Part shown: positions 1-9,292 of the stretch, one piece after another
How the letters are laid out: each line of letters opens with the position of its first letter
Numbering within the stretch: the first letter of the stretch is position 1
NCBI GenBank assembly: GCA_002454815.1
Contig: DKJL01000002.1
Location: forward strand, 1-32,739
DNA from: Flavobacteriales bacterium UBA6693
GTDB lineage: Bacteria; Bacteroidota; Bacteroidia; Flavobacteriales; Weeksellaceae
Direction: 5' to 3'
Length of the DNA: 32,739 nt
Program-made: the position numbers and the translations under genes
Notes under the pieces: model-generated
Told to the model about the DNA's origin: nothing
The model's database searches: none
Seen by the model: only the letters and a program-made list of their open reading frames with translations

Positions 1-89
1 TCGATCTGGCATTTACCGCTGAGGAAAACCATTGGAAAGGCAACGTTACCTATTTCCTTAACATCCGCGACGTTAAATTCATCGAGTAA
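1..89 (+). CDS. recJ: C-terminal end of RecJ-like single-stranded-DNA exonuclease (partial)
   Basis: An open frame enters from the left edge (frame 3) and ends with TAA at 87-89. It encodes 28 residues ending in NIRDVKFIE. The pattern of a WKGN turn, alternating hydrophobic residues and a final 'xxRDVxF' strand resembles the end of the C-terminal OB-fold of RecJ, the 5'-3' ssDNA exonuclease used in recombination and mismatch repair. Only the tail is present, so the name rests on resemblance to the family end as I remember it. The stop lies 2 bases from the end of the next, convergent gene, so the two transcripts must overlap or terminate inside each other. Confidence 0.55.
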   Translation, partial: DLAFTAEENHWKGNVTYFLNIRDVKFIE

Positions 90-91
90 AT

Positions 92-1243
92 TTAGACCGA
101 TCCGTGCCGCTGGAATTCGCGCGTACGGTCGAACAGAAAGCGATAGGTGCTTAATTTCCGGGTTACCGTAGTTTCCAGACTTTCGGCAATCTTAATCATC
201 TTGGGATTAAAATCTCCAATCCACTGCATTTCATATTCCTCGAAAGCCGTAGTTCTCCGAAAATGTTTGGTACCTTCCCAAATCATATAACCATCGATGC
301 CGCGGCGCTGCCATTCGGGGACGACGCCAAAAACCAACCCCACCATCTTGCGGTTTTTCCGCAGTTTCTTTACCATTAAAAAAAAGATTTTTTGCCATAA
401 GCCAAAACGGCCGTTCAGATATTTGAACCATTGGTTCAGGTCCGGGATATTCATCCACATGGCGATCGGTTTTTCATTTTCGTAGACAAACCATGAAATG
501 TGTTCGTTGATGACCGGCTTCAGCGTTTTAAAAAGTTTCTGCGCCTGTCGTTCCGTCATCTGTTTTCCTTCGCCGTGGCTGGCCCATGCACTGTTGTAGA
601 CTTCCGCAAAATCTGCTGCATATTTATTGAGTTCGCACACACGCAACCGCTGCGCCCGAATTGCCGGATTCCGCGAAACACGCGCATGCATATCAAGAAA
701 ATTTTCGGCGACTGAATCGTGAATATTTCTGCCGAAGCACAATTGGTTAAAATATACCTGAAAACCGTAATTTTCGAATAACTGTTTATAATAAGGTGCG
801 TTATAATTCATTCCGTACAGGGGTTCGCGGAAACCTTCCACCAAAAGTCCCCAAAAGCGGTCGCGCTCACCAAAATTAATGGGGCCGTCCATCGCCTCCA
901 TGCCGCGCTTCTGCAACCAATCGCGCGAAAAATTAAATATAAAATCCGCCGAAGACTGATCGTTAATGCAGTCGAAAAAACCGATGCCGCCGGTGGGCTG
1001 GCTCTGGCGGTATTTCCGGTTGGTAAAAACAGCAACCCGACCAATGGTTTCATCGCTGTTATTCTTAAACAAAAAACGTTCGCAGTCGCCAAATTTATAA
1101 AGCTTATTTTTTTTAGGATCGAACACACTTTCAATGTCCTCGTCCAGGGGTCGGATAAAATTTTCGTCGGCTTGGTAGAGTTTCGAGGGGAAATCTAAAA
1201 ACTCGCGAACAGACTGCTGCGACGCTACTTTAATTGCCTTCAT
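92..1243 (-). CDS. GNAT-fold N-acetyltransferase-like protein (YghO-like), function unknown
   Basis: A 383-residue soluble protein with no signal peptide or membrane segment. The N-terminal half (about 1-185) carries the pattern GPINFGERDRFWG near residue 120, and the C-terminal half has the strand-helix layout of a GNAT acetyltransferase (about 200-375, including 'VVPEWQRRGIDGYMI', a loop like the acyl-CoA pyrophosphate loop). Such proteins are widespread in Bacteroidota and are usually annotated as hypothetical, YghO-like or, misleadingly, 'GTP cyclohydrolase'. The substrate cannot be told from sequence. A TACTTTTG -7 box lies only 4 nt upstream of the ATG, so the message may be almost leaderless. 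The gene is transcribed alone and converges on the recJ-like tail. Confidence 0.75.
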   Translation of the reverse strand: MKAIKVASQQSVREFLDFPSKLYQADENFIRPLDEDIESVFDPKKNKLYKFGDCERFLFKNNSDETIGRVAVFTNRKYRQSQPTGGIGFFDCINDQSSADFIFNFSRDWLQKRGMEAMDGPINFGERDRFWGLLVEGFREPLYGMNYNAPYYKQLFENYGFQVYFNQLCFGRNIHDSVAENFLDMHARVSRNPAIRAQRLRVCELNKYAADFAEVYNSAWASHGEGKQMTERQAQKLFKTLKPVINEHISWFVYENEKPIAMWMNIPDLNQWFKYLNGRFGLWQKIFFLMVKKLRKNRKMVGLVFGVVPEWQRRGIDGYMIWEGTKHFRRTTAFEEYEMQWIGDFNPKMIKIAESLETTVTRKLSTYRFLFDRTREFQRHGSV

Positions 1244-1247
1244 TACC

Positions 1248-1255
1248 CAAAAGTA
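1248..1255 (-). promoter_or_regulatory. -7 box of the GNAT-like gene
   Basis: On the minus strand this reads TACTTTTG, matching the Bacteroidota TAnnTTTG. It sits 4 nt from the start codon. No clear TTG is found about 20 nt further upstream, so support comes from the -7 box alone. Confidence 0.45.
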
Positions 1256-1323
1256 GAAAGATTTTCGGCTTTTAGCGGGATATTTTTTAGATTTTTACTT
1301 AATTTTAGGCAAATATCAATTTT

Positions 1324-1848
1324 GTGAAGAAAACGCTGGTGTTGTTTGCGCATCCTTATTTCGAATATTCCACCACGAATATTTCCTTGATCCATGCTTA
1401 TGACAGCGTTTACAATTTGACGTTCAAGGATTTGTATGAGGAATTTGAAGATTTTCACATCACCACTTTTCGTGAGCGGAAACGTATACGGGAATATGAA
1501 CGGCTCATCTTTCATTTTCCGTTGCTTTGGTTTGGGCTGCCGCCATTGTTGAAATTATGGATCGACGAGGTTTTTGACATGAGCTGGAAGGCGGAGAGCG
1601 ACCACCCGCTGGCCAACAAAGACGCACTGATTATCGTAACGGTGGGCGCCGATGAAAAGCTCTACCAAAGCGGCGGACTTTATGACACCACCATTGAGCA
1701 GCTGATGCGACCTTTGGAACTGACACTGGAGGTGAACGGCATTCATGTAAAGAAAATTCTACCTATCTATAACGCAGACGATTTGGATGAAACTGAACTT
1801 AAAGAAATTTCACAAAAAATCACGCATTTATTAAAAAGTAATGAATGA
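1324..1848 (+). CDS. kefF: KefF-like NAD(P)H:quinone oxidoreductase, flavodoxin fold
   Basis: A 174-residue protein of the Flavodoxin_2 family, close to the roughly 176 residues of E. coli KefF. The FMN phosphate loop region is AHPYFEYSTTNISL near the N terminus. The segment 'FPLLWFGLPPLLKLWIDEVF' at about 65-84 matches the KefF/NQO1 signature (xPxxWxxxPxxLKxWIDxVF), and 'TVGADEKLYQSGG' follows in the flavin/quinone region. KefF binds the cytosolic face of KefC, reduces quinones and electrophiles, and boosts K+ efflux. The gene starts with GTG and overlaps the next gene by 8 nt (ATGAATGA), so the two are translationally coupled and probably form one complex. Quinone reductase activity is inferred from the family. 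Confidence 0.85.
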   Translation: MKKTLVLFAHPYFEYSTTNISLIHAYDSVYNLTFKDLYEEFEDFHITTFRERKRIREYERLIFHFPLLWFGLPPLLKLWIDEVFDMSWKAESDHPLANKDALIIVTVGADEKLYQSGGLYDTTIEQLMRPLELTLEVNGIHVKKILPIYNADDLDETELKEISQKITHLLKSNE

Positions 1849-3682
1849 AAGTTCGTTGGCCCAGACGGCCTTAATATTTCTCGGCGCCGCAATCGTCATG
1901 GTACCGCTTGTTCGCAAGATGGGGCTCAGCTCCGTGATCGGTTTTATCCTGGGTGGCATCATCATCGGCCCCTTTGGCCTGAAACTGACCGGCAGCGATT
2001 CCAGCGATATTATGGACGCAACAGAATTCGGCGTCATCATGCTGCTTTTTTTAGTCGGCCTGGAAATAGAACCGAAGAAATTCTGGAAAATCCGGCGTAA
2101 AATTTTGGGCATGGGAGCAGGTCAGATGCTAGCCACCTTTGCAATACTCTTTTTTATTTTCTCTTACGCAGGCTGGACGAAAGACCAGGCTTTGGTCACT
2201 GCACTTTGTTTTAGCTTATCCTCTACCGCGATTGTTCTGCAAACTTTAAAAGAGAAAAATATATTCCGAACGGACGTCGGCGAAGCATCTTTTTCCATAT
2301 TACTTTTTCAGGATATTTCTGTAATTCCCATACTGGCGCTGCTTCCGATCATTGCGCAGGAGCCTAGCGACGGGGAAAATGAATTGCTGCTTCAATATCT
2401 GCCCGGCTGGCTGCAGCCTTTCTCGATCTTGCTGGGAATTGCAGTGCTGATTCTGCTCGCACGGTATCTCTTTGTACCGTTTCTGCGCTATGTTTCCCGC
2501 TCCGGCATGAATGAATTACTGACCGCTTCATCATTATTCCTTGTCGTGGGTGTTTCGGAATTAATGCACGCGGTCGGTCTCAGTGCCGCTTTGGGTGCTT
2601 TCATCGCGGGGGTAATGCTGGCCACCAGTGAATACCGACATGAGCTGGAAAGCCAAATCGATCCTTTCAAAGGGTTATTGCTCGCCGTCTTTTTTGTCAG
2701 TGTAGGCGCCACCATCAATTTCATCGTTATCATGGACGATCCGATGTTCATTTTCACTGCAACTGTTGCGGTCTTAGCAGTGAAGTTTCTCGTATTGGTG
2801 GGCGTGGGCAAATTTTTCAAACTTAAACTGCATGAAAATTTCCTGGTCGCTTTTGGCCTGGCACAAATCGGGGAATTCGCCTTCGTCTTGATTAATTATT
2901 CCACTAAACTTTATCTGGTCGACCCGAAACTGAATGCACAACTGATGGCCATTACGGCGATTACGATGTGCATCACGCCGATCCTGCTTATCATTAACGA
3001 AAAAGTTATCGAGCCACGCCTGAATACATTGCGCAAGGAAGACGCTGAAATGGAAACTCCTGCAAAACTTAAAAATATCATCATCGTCGGTTTTGGGCAT
3101 TTCGGGAGCACGGTTGGGAGGCTGCTGCGCGTGAACGGAATTAAAGCGACCGTTTTGGATAACGATGCGGACCGCGTGAATATGTTGCGTTCCAACGATT
3201 TTAAAGTTTATTACGGTGACGCATCGAAACCCAGTATTTTACGTTCAGCTGGTGCCGAAACTGCGGATCTGCTGATTCTTTGCCTGGACAGCCCGGAGAA
3301 AAATAAATTTATCCTGGAATATGCGCGGGAAAATTTTCCTCAACTCCAAATTTACGTTCGCGCGAAAAATCGCCTGGACGCGTACGACTTCATCAATAAC
3401 GGCGTCGATAACATTTACCGCGAAACGCTGGGCACCGCGGTGAATATGGCCGTGGACATCCTGAAAGCTACCGGAATGCGCGCCTACGCGGCCCGCAGGC
3501 TGGGAAAACGTTTTATGGTAATTGATAAAGCCATGACGCGAAAACTCGCTAAAGACCAACTTCATGACAAAGTAACATTTACCATGAAAGAATATCTGGA
3601 GCGCGAGGCCGAACTTCTGGCTGAAGACAGCCACTCCTTTGATGAAACGCAGTGGAATGAATACGAAGAATATCAGGGATAA
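1841..3682 (+). CDS. kefC: KefC/KefB-type glutathione-gated K+/H+ antiporter (CPA2 family) with RCK domain
   Basis: A 613-residue inner-membrane protein, about the size of E. coli KefC (620). Residues 1-385 form 12-13 hydrophobic segments of the Na+/H+ exchanger fold, with FQDISVIP (156-163) in the ion pathway and the regulatory loop EYRHELESQIDPFKG (264-278). Residues 412-535 are a TrkA-N/RCK domain with nucleotide-binding GFGHFG at 417-422 and an acidic residue closing the second strand (LDND, 439-442). The C-terminal tail is short and acidic. The KefF-like gene overlaps its start, supporting a KefF-KefC complex that acidifies the cytoplasm when electrophiles appear. Compared with E. coli KefC from memory, Arg416 and Arg516 match R427 and R527, but Phe441 and Asn551 are N452 and D562, so gating may differ. 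Confidence 0.9.
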   Translation: MNESSLAQTALIFLGAAIVMVPLVRKMGLSSVIGFILGGIIIGPFGLKLTGSDSSDIMDATEFGVIMLLFLVGLEIEPKKFWKIRRKILGMGAGQMLATFAILFFIFSYAGWTKDQALVTALCFSLSSTAIVLQTLKEKNIFRTDVGEASFSILLFQDISVIPILALLPIIAQEPSDGENELLLQYLPGWLQPFSILLGIAVLILLARYLFVPFLRYVSRSGMNELLTASSLFLVVGVSELMHAVGLSAALGAFIAGVMLATSEYRHELESQIDPFKGLLLAVFFVSVGATINFIVIMDDPMFIFTATVAVLAVKFLVLVGVGKFFKLKLHENFLVAFGLAQIGEFAFVLINYSTKLYLVDPKLNAQLMAITAITMCITPILLIINEKVIEPRLNTLRKEDAEMETPAKLKNIIIVGFGHFGSTVGRLLRVNGIKATVLDNDADRVNMLRSNDFKVYYGDASKPSILRSAGAETADLLILCLDSPEKNKFILEYARENFPQLQIYVRAKNRLDAYDFINNGVDNIYRETLGTAVNMAVDILKATGMRAYAARRLGKRFMVIDKAMTRKLAKDQLHDKVTFTMKEYLEREAELLAEDSHSFDETQWNEYEEYQG

Positions 3683-3705
3683 CTTTGAATTTTAAATATT
3701 CAAAG
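3683..3705. terminator. AT-rich hairpin between convergent kefC and aroQ
   Basis: CTTTGAAT (3683-3690) pairs with ATTCAAAG (3698-3705) around a 7-nt loop, starting one base after the kefC stop codon. Neither side is followed by a run of T, so it may be only a weak terminator or a 3'-end stabiliser shared by the convergent genes. Confidence 0.3.
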
Positions 3706-3715
3706 GATTTAAGGT

Positions 3716-4135
3716 TTAAAAAAGAGCTGAGTCCAAACTTAGGATGGCGAGCCGGTAACCAACCAAACCAAATCCGGTAATAACACCGTTGACAGAGACG
3801 GCGGTTACAGATTTCTGGCGGAATTCTTCACGCTGATAAATATTGCTGATGTGAACCTCCACTTTTGGGTGAGAAACATTTTTCAGGCAATCTGCGATCG
3901 CGTAGGAATAATGTGTAAAAGCACCGGGATTGATGACGAGCGCGTCGTAATCATTCTGCTGAATACGATTAATCAGTTCCCCTTCAATATTGGACTGGTA
4001 ATAGAAAAGCTCGTGATGCTGAAATTCTGTTGTAAGCTGTTCCAGGCAGGCTTCCATCGTGGTATTTCCGTAAATTTCCGGTTCACGCGTGCCGAGCAGA
4101 TTAAGGTTCGGACCATTAACAATCAATATTTTCAT
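3716..4135 (-). CDS. aroQ: Type II 3-dehydroquinate dehydratase
   Basis: A 139-residue protein, typical length for this small dodecameric enzyme, which dehydrates 3-dehydroquinate to 3-dehydroshikimate in the shikimate pathway to aromatic amino acids. All signature parts are present: NGPNLNLLGTREPEIYG (8-24) with the catalytic Tyr22 and the lid Arg, 'NPGAFTHYS' (69-77), and the EVHISN motif with the proton-donating His at about 98-100. FR...S follows (REEFRQKSV). It is a lone minus-strand gene, divergent from tamB, with its own -33/-7 promoter 12 nt upstream of the ATG. Nothing suggests loss of activity. Confidence 0.96.
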   Translation of the reverse strand: MKILIVNGPNLNLLGTREPEIYGNTTMEACLEQLTTEFQHHELFYYQSNIEGELINRIQQNDYDALVINPGAFTHYSYAIADCLKNVSHPKVEVHISNIYQREEFRQKSVTAVSVNGVITGFGLVGYRLAILSLDSALF

Positions 4136-4147
4136 GGGGTGTTTTTA

Positions 4148-4180
4148 CAAAGATAATTTTTTTGCAAAGATTTCAAACAA
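4148..4180 (-). promoter_or_regulatory. aroQ promoter
   Basis: On the minus strand the -7 box is TATCTTTG (4155-4148), and TTG (4180-4178) lies 22 nt upstream. This agrees with the Bacteroidota primary sigma factor consensus TTG-N19-23-TAnnTTTG. Confidence 0.6.
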
Positions 4181-4288
4181 CTCGGCACGAATGTAGCTGC
4201 ACGCTCGGGATAAATTTCTGAAGAACAAAATTCGTTGTTTACGGTAAAATAATTTTTTTTTAGTACATTCAATGCATAAATCAGTCGC

Positions 4289-7200
4289 GTGAAAATTTTT
4301 ACCAAAATTTTAAAATATCTGGGAATTACCGTCGGTGCGCTTTTGCTGATCGTTATTCTTGCTGTGCTCAGTCTGCAACTGCCAAGTGTGCAGAACTTTG
4401 CAAAAGGCAAACTCGTCAACTATCTTGAAAAAAAAATCCACACAGAGGTCAGTTTGGATCGTGTTTATGTGGATTTTCCGAACAGCCTGGTGATGGAAAA
4501 CCTGTACCTCCAGGGGCAGCGTGTGGACACTTTATTGTATGCGCGCAAACTGGATGTTGGGTTGCACCTGATGAAATTACTGAAAAACACGGCGGACATC
4601 ACTTCCATTGATCTCGAAGGAGTGAAGGCGAATGTAGTGCGTAACGAAAACGGCACCTTCAATTTCGATTATATCATCAATGCTTTTGCTACCAAAGATG
4701 CGGAAGAAAGTCCGAGTAAGCCTTTTATTATTTCACTTGACAAAATTAAACTTCAGGATATCCGCGTGTCCTTCATCGATCAGCAGTCGCGCAACGATAT
4801 TGAAGTGTATTTTAAGAAATTCGATACGCGCGTAAAGACGTTCGATATGCAGAATAATTCCTACGCGGCGAATGATATTACGATGGATGGCCTGCGGCTG
4901 AAACTACAGCAGGATTTCGTAGAGGAAGTCAGCGATAAGGTGGGCGAAAAAGTAGACTCCCTTAACCGCCAGAAACCCATGAGAATTGGATTAAATGGTT
5001 TAAAACTCACAGATTTCGACATCGATTACGGCGACGATAACTCAAAAACTTTTGCCAAGGTTATTTTTAAAGAGCTCAGCACCAATATTCGAAAACTGGA
5101 TCTTCAAAATAATGATTATGCCATTGGGAATTTATATCTGAAAGGAGCAGACATCAACGCGAAACTGTACCTACCGGCACAGAATGCCAATCCGAAAAAT
5201 TCGGATAACGATACGCAAAAAGGTAATGAAAGCGCGTTGGCGCTGGCCCTTAAGAAGCTGATCCTTGATGATGTAAAGGTGGTTTATAATAATACCGCCA
5301 TCGCCCCTACCCGCACCGGCATGGACTTTAATCACCTTAATTTTTCTAAGCTGAATACAGAGATCCGCAATTTCCAGATGCAGGACGGAAAGTTTGCCGG
5401 CTCGGTGCAGTCTGCAGAAATCCGCGAAGCGCGAGGTCTTGATATCAGAAAATTCAAGACCGATTTTGTTTATAATGACACGCAGGCCTACCTGAAAGAT
5501 CTGTATCTGGAAACGCCAAAAACCATTTTGCGTGACGAAGTTATTCTGCAGTACAACTCAGCTGAACAGCTTTCTGCCAATCCCGGCGCTGTGAAAGTGT
5601 CTGCTGATTTGCGGAATTCTAAAGTCGGCTTCAGCGACATTCTGATGTTGGTGCCCAGTTTGCGCAGCACTGTTCCTTTTAATAAATATCCCAATGCCAT
5701 TGTAAATATCAATACCAGGCTTAAAGGAACGCTCAATAATCTCGAGATTCAAACACTGCAGTTATCAGGTTTGGATCAATTAAAAGTAAACGCTTCCGGA
5801 ACCATCAAGAATGCGATGAACCCGGACCGCCTATATTATGACCTCAACGTGCGCGAACTCTCTTCCTCGGCAAAAACGGTTTTTAATCTGGTTCCGAAAA
5901 ATACCATTCCGAGCACTATTGCTCTGCCTTCTCATTTTTCCATCGCAGGCACAGCAAAAGGAAATACGCAGGTGGTCAACGCCGATCTGAAAGTGAAGTC
6001 AACACTGGGGAATGCAGGTGTCCGCGCTTCGGTCGATATGCGCCGCAAGAACCGGGAACGTTATGATATCCGCGCAAATCTGCAGAATCTGCAAATCGGG
6101 AAAATAATTCAAAATAAAGAAGTAGGCTCCATTACGGGACAAATTGCCGTAAAAGGTACCGGTTTCGACTATACCAAAGCGGTTGCTGACCTGCGTGGAA
6201 ATATTGCTTCTGTTCAGTACAATGGTTACAACTACCGGAATATGGCGCTTACCGGGAAGGTAAACCGCGGTGCTTACGTGATAAATTTAGATTCGAAGGA
6301 TCCCAACGCCAATCTGAAACTGCTCGCATCGGGGCGCTTTACCGATAAAAATCCGGCGATAAAGGTGAATGGCAGCATTCGAAAACTGGATCTGCACCGT
6401 TTGGGTTTCTATAATGATGAAATGATTTTGGCCGGCGACATCGATGGTGATTTCAGCAGCTTAAATCCTGATGCGCTGAACGGTTATCTTCATCTTGAAA
6501 ACTTTGCGATTTCTGACACCAAAAATGTGTATCCGGTGCAGGAAGTGATGCTTACCGCTTTATCAACTGCCGACAGCAACCGTATCACCCTGCAATCACA
6601 GGTTGCAGACGTGGATATGCGCGGGAAATTCAAGCTTACGCAAATTTTTGGATCGCTGCAGCAGACCATTAATCAATATTATCAGTTCCAAAAGCCGGGA
6701 ACGCAAATCGTTCGCGTGGATCCAAACCAATATTTCACTTTTGATGCTAAGGTAAAAGACGACAATTTAGTGAGGAATTTCGTGCCGGAACTTACTGAAT
6801 TTGAAACCGTCACACTCACAGGAAAGTATGATGCCGATTCACACCGCCTCGAAGTAAATGGACAAATACCGGAGGTTACCTACGGTAAAAATGTACTGCG
6901 CGAAGGTCAATTAACCATAAATAATTTTAATGACGCCCTGATTTATGAAGTAAAACTGGGGGAATTTAAGAATGAAAGCATCGCCTTACAAAATGTAAAT
7001 GTGAACGGAAATGTACAAAACAATCTCATCACTTATAATGCGAGCACGAAAGACGAAAAAGATGCCGTGAAGTTCCTGCTTGCAGGTACAGCAGAAAAAC
7101 TTGGTGGCGCTACAAAAATCAGCCTAAGCCCAGACGGATTGGTGCTGAATTATACCAACTGGCAAGTAAGCCCGGATAATTTTATTCAATTGGACGACCG

Positions 7201-9292
7201 CGGTATTGTGGCGCACAATTTTGGAATTTCCAATTCGGGCAGCGAAATCAGGCTGCAATCTGAACCCGAACTCCCCAACAGCCCGCTGAATGTTTTCATC
7301 AAAGATTTCCAGATCGAAACTTTGACGGAGCTGGTGAAGAAAGATTCGCTTCTTGCCAAAGGAACCATCAACGGAACTGCCCAAGTGCGCGATCTTAAGA
7401 ATAACATGACCTTTACTTCCGATCTGGACGTTACGGAGCTCTATGTTTACGGAAGTCCTGTCGGAAATCTCGACTTCAAAGCAGATAATAAAACGGCAGA
7501 ACAGATCCACGCCGACATTGTACTGAGCGGTTTTGACAACGATGTGAAACTCGCCGGGACTTACAATACAACATCGTCAGCGCTCGATATGAACTTGGCG
7601 ATCAACCGGCTTCAGATGAAGACGGTGCAAGGATTTTCGATGAATGCCATCGAGGATACGGAAGGTTATATTTCCGGCCAACTGAAGATTGGTGGCAAAA
7701 CCGACGGGCCCACTGTGTTGGGTACGGTGAAATTTAATGAGGTAGGGCTTGGCATTACCCAGCTGGGCAGCAAATTCAGAAATATTAATGATGAAATACA
7801 CTTTACCAGACGCGGTATCGACTTTAATGAATTTAAAATTAAAGATGATTCCGGCAATGCCATCGTGATTGACGGAGCGGTACTGACGCAAACGTATAAA
7901 GATTTTGCCTTTAACCTTGATGTGAATGCAGAACACTTTAAACTGGTAGATTCCGAAAAAGACAATGATAAACTGATGTACGGAGTGCTGGCGATCGATG
8001 CTGCGCTGCGCATCAGAGGGGATCTGGATCTGCCAAAAGTAGACGGAAATCTTTCGGTAACCGATAAAACCGACTTTACTTTCGTGCTTCCGCAGTCATC
8101 GCCCGCACTGGAGGACCGTGAAGGCATTGTGGAGTTTATCGATCAGGATCTCATTGCCCTGCAAAACACGGTAAAAACAGATTCGTTGCTGAGCAAAAGT
8201 GACATTAAAGGCCTGGACGTGAATGTAAATATTGACATCGTTAAAGAAGCAAAAATCTCACTTCTTATCGACAAAGCCAATGGCGACTTTGTTAAACTTC
8301 AGGGCGAGGCGCAGCTTACCGGTGGGATTGATGCTTCCGGCAAAACAACCCTTGTCGGTGTCTACGAAGTGGATTCCGGAGCCTACGAAATGTCGGTGAG
8401 CTTACTGCGCCGCAAATTTGAAATAGAAAAAGGCAGCACGATTACCTGGACGGGCGAGCCGACAACAGCAAACCTGGACATCACGGCAATCTATAAAACC
8501 GACGCAGCCCCACTCGATCTCCTGCAGCAGCAGCTCACCGGCGTCAGCGGAAGCGAACTTAATCAGTACAAACAGCGCATCCCTTTCAATACCCTTTTGG
8601 TGATGAAAGGAGAATTACTAAAGCCTGCGATCACTTTTGATATTACCACTTCAGAAAGCAACAACACGGTTTCGGCCACAGTACTGGATAACACCAGAGC
8701 TAAACTGGAACAGCTCCGACGAGAGGAATCTGAGCTTAATAAGCAGGTTTTTGCTTTATTGCTTTTGAACCGTTTTATCGGTGAGAATCCTTTCCAGAGC
8801 GATACCGGCCTTTCTTCTTCTACCTTGGTGAAACAGAGTGTGAGCAGAATTTTATCGGAACAACTCAACAACCTGGCTTCTGACCTCATTGGTGGCGTTG
8901 AACTTAATTTCGATCTGGAATCGACCGAAGATTATTCCACCGGAAACAAAAACGAGCGTACCGACCTCAATGTTGGCGTCAGCAAGCGTCTCTTCGATGA
9001 CCGTCTTAAAGTAACGGTGGGCAATAACTTTGCTCTTGAAGGCGACGCGCGGAAGAATGAACAGATGACAAACATCGCCGGTGATATCACACTTGATTAC
9101 AGCCTCTCCAAAGACGGCCGTTACATGTTGCGCGCTTATCGGAAAAATGATTATCAGGTTGCGCTACAGGGACAAATCATCGAAACGGGCATTGGCTTCA
9201 TCATCACTTTGGACTATGATAAGTTCCGTGAAATCTTCGAACGGGCAAAGAAAAACAAAGAATTCAGAAAACAAAACAGGACATCGAAATAA
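4289..9292 (+). CDS. tamB: TamB-like translocation and assembly module inner-membrane protein (DUF490/AsmA-like)
   Basis: A 1667-residue protein with an N-terminal membrane anchor (about residues 12-32), followed by a very long run of beta-strand-rich repeats typical of AsmA/TamB bridge proteins, and a C-terminal DUF490 (TamB) domain over roughly the last 400 residues, ending close to 'GFIITLDYDKFREIF'. TamB spans the periplasm as a hydrophobic groove, works with the Omp85 protein TamA/TamL, and has been linked to outer-membrane protein insertion and phospholipid transport. The start is a GTG that places the anchor at the extreme N terminus, with no better in-frame start visible. Its TAA overlaps the ATG of the next gene by one base (TAATG), so TamB and TamL are translationally coupled. 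Confidence 0.93.
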   Translation: MKIFTKILKYLGITVGALLLIVILAVLSLQLPSVQNFAKGKLVNYLEKKIHTEVSLDRVYVDFPNSLVMENLYLQGQRVDTLLYARKLDVGLHLMKLLKNTADITSIDLEGVKANVVRNENGTFNFDYIINAFATKDAEESPSKPFIISLDKIKLQDIRVSFIDQQSRNDIEVYFKKFDTRVKTFDMQNNSYAANDITMDGLRLKLQQDFVEEVSDKVGEKVDSLNRQKPMRIGLNGLKLTDFDIDYGDDNSKTFAKVIFKELSTNIRKLDLQNNDYAIGNLYLKGADINAKLYLPAQNANPKNSDNDTQKGNESALALALKKLILDDVKVVYNNTAIAPTRTGMDFNHLNFSKLNTEIRNFQMQDGKFAGSVQSAEIREARGLDIRKFKTDFVYNDTQAYLKDLYLETPKTILRDEVILQYNSAEQLSANPGAVKVSADLRNSKVGFSDILMLVPSLRSTVPFNKYPNAIVNINTRLKGTLNNLEIQTLQLSGLDQLKVNASGTIKNAMNPDRLYYDLNVRELSSSAKTVFNLVPKNTIPSTIALPSHFSIAGTAKGNTQVVNADLKVKSTLGNAGVRASVDMRRKNRERYDIRANLQNLQIGKIIQNKEVGSITGQIAVKGTGFDYTKAVADLRGNIASVQYNGYNYRNMALTGKVNRGAYVINLDSKDPNANLKLLASGRFTDKNPAIKVNGSIRKLDLHRLGFYNDEMILAGDIDGDFSSLNPDALNGYLHLENFAISDTKNVYPVQEVMLTALSTADSNRITLQSQVADVDMRGKFKLTQIFGSLQQTINQYYQFQKPGTQIVRVDPNQYFTFDAKVKDDNLVRNFVPELTEFETVTLTGKYDADSHRLEVNGQIPEVTYGKNVLREGQLTINNFNDALIYEVKLGEFKNESIALQNVNVNGNVQNNLITYNASTKDEKDAVKFLLAGTAEKLGGATKISLSPDGLVLNYTNWQVSPDNFIQLDDRGIVAHNFGISNSGSEIRLQSEPELPNSPLNVFIKDFQIETLTELVKKDSLLAKGTINGTAQVRDLKNNMTFTSDLDVTELYVYGSPVGNLDFKADNKTAEQIHADIVLSGFDNDVKLAGTYNTTSSALDMNLAINRLQMKTVQGFSMNAIEDTEGYISGQLKIGGKTDGPTVLGTVKFNEVGLGITQLGSKFRNINDEIHFTRRGIDFNEFKIKDDSGNAIVIDGAVLTQTYKDFAFNLDVNAEHFKLVDSEKDNDKLMYGVLAIDAALRIRGDLDLPKVDGNLSVTDKTDFTFVLPQSSPALEDREGIVEFIDQDLIALQNTVKTDSLLSKSDIKGLDVNVNIDIVKEAKISLLIDKANGDFVKLQGEAQLTGGIDASGKTTLVGVYEVDSGAYEMSVSLLRRKFEIEKGSTITWTGEPTTANLDITAIYKTDAAPLDLLQQQLTGVSGSELNQYKQRIPFNTLLVMKGELLKPAITFDITTSESNNTVSATVLDNTRAKLEQLRREESELNKQVFALLLLNRFIGENPFQSDTGLSSSTLVKQSVSRILSEQLNNLASDLIGGVELNFDLESTEDYSTGNKNERTDLNVGVSKRLFDDRLKVTVGNNFALEGDARKNEQMTNIAGDITLDYSLSKDGRYMLRAYRKNDYQVALQGQIIETGIGFIITLDYDKFREIFERAKKNKEFRKQNRTSK

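Noticed and set aside
3245..3634. 129-codon minus-strand frame opposite the kefC RCK domain
   Set aside because: Antisense shadow of a conserved domain, without motifs or promoter.
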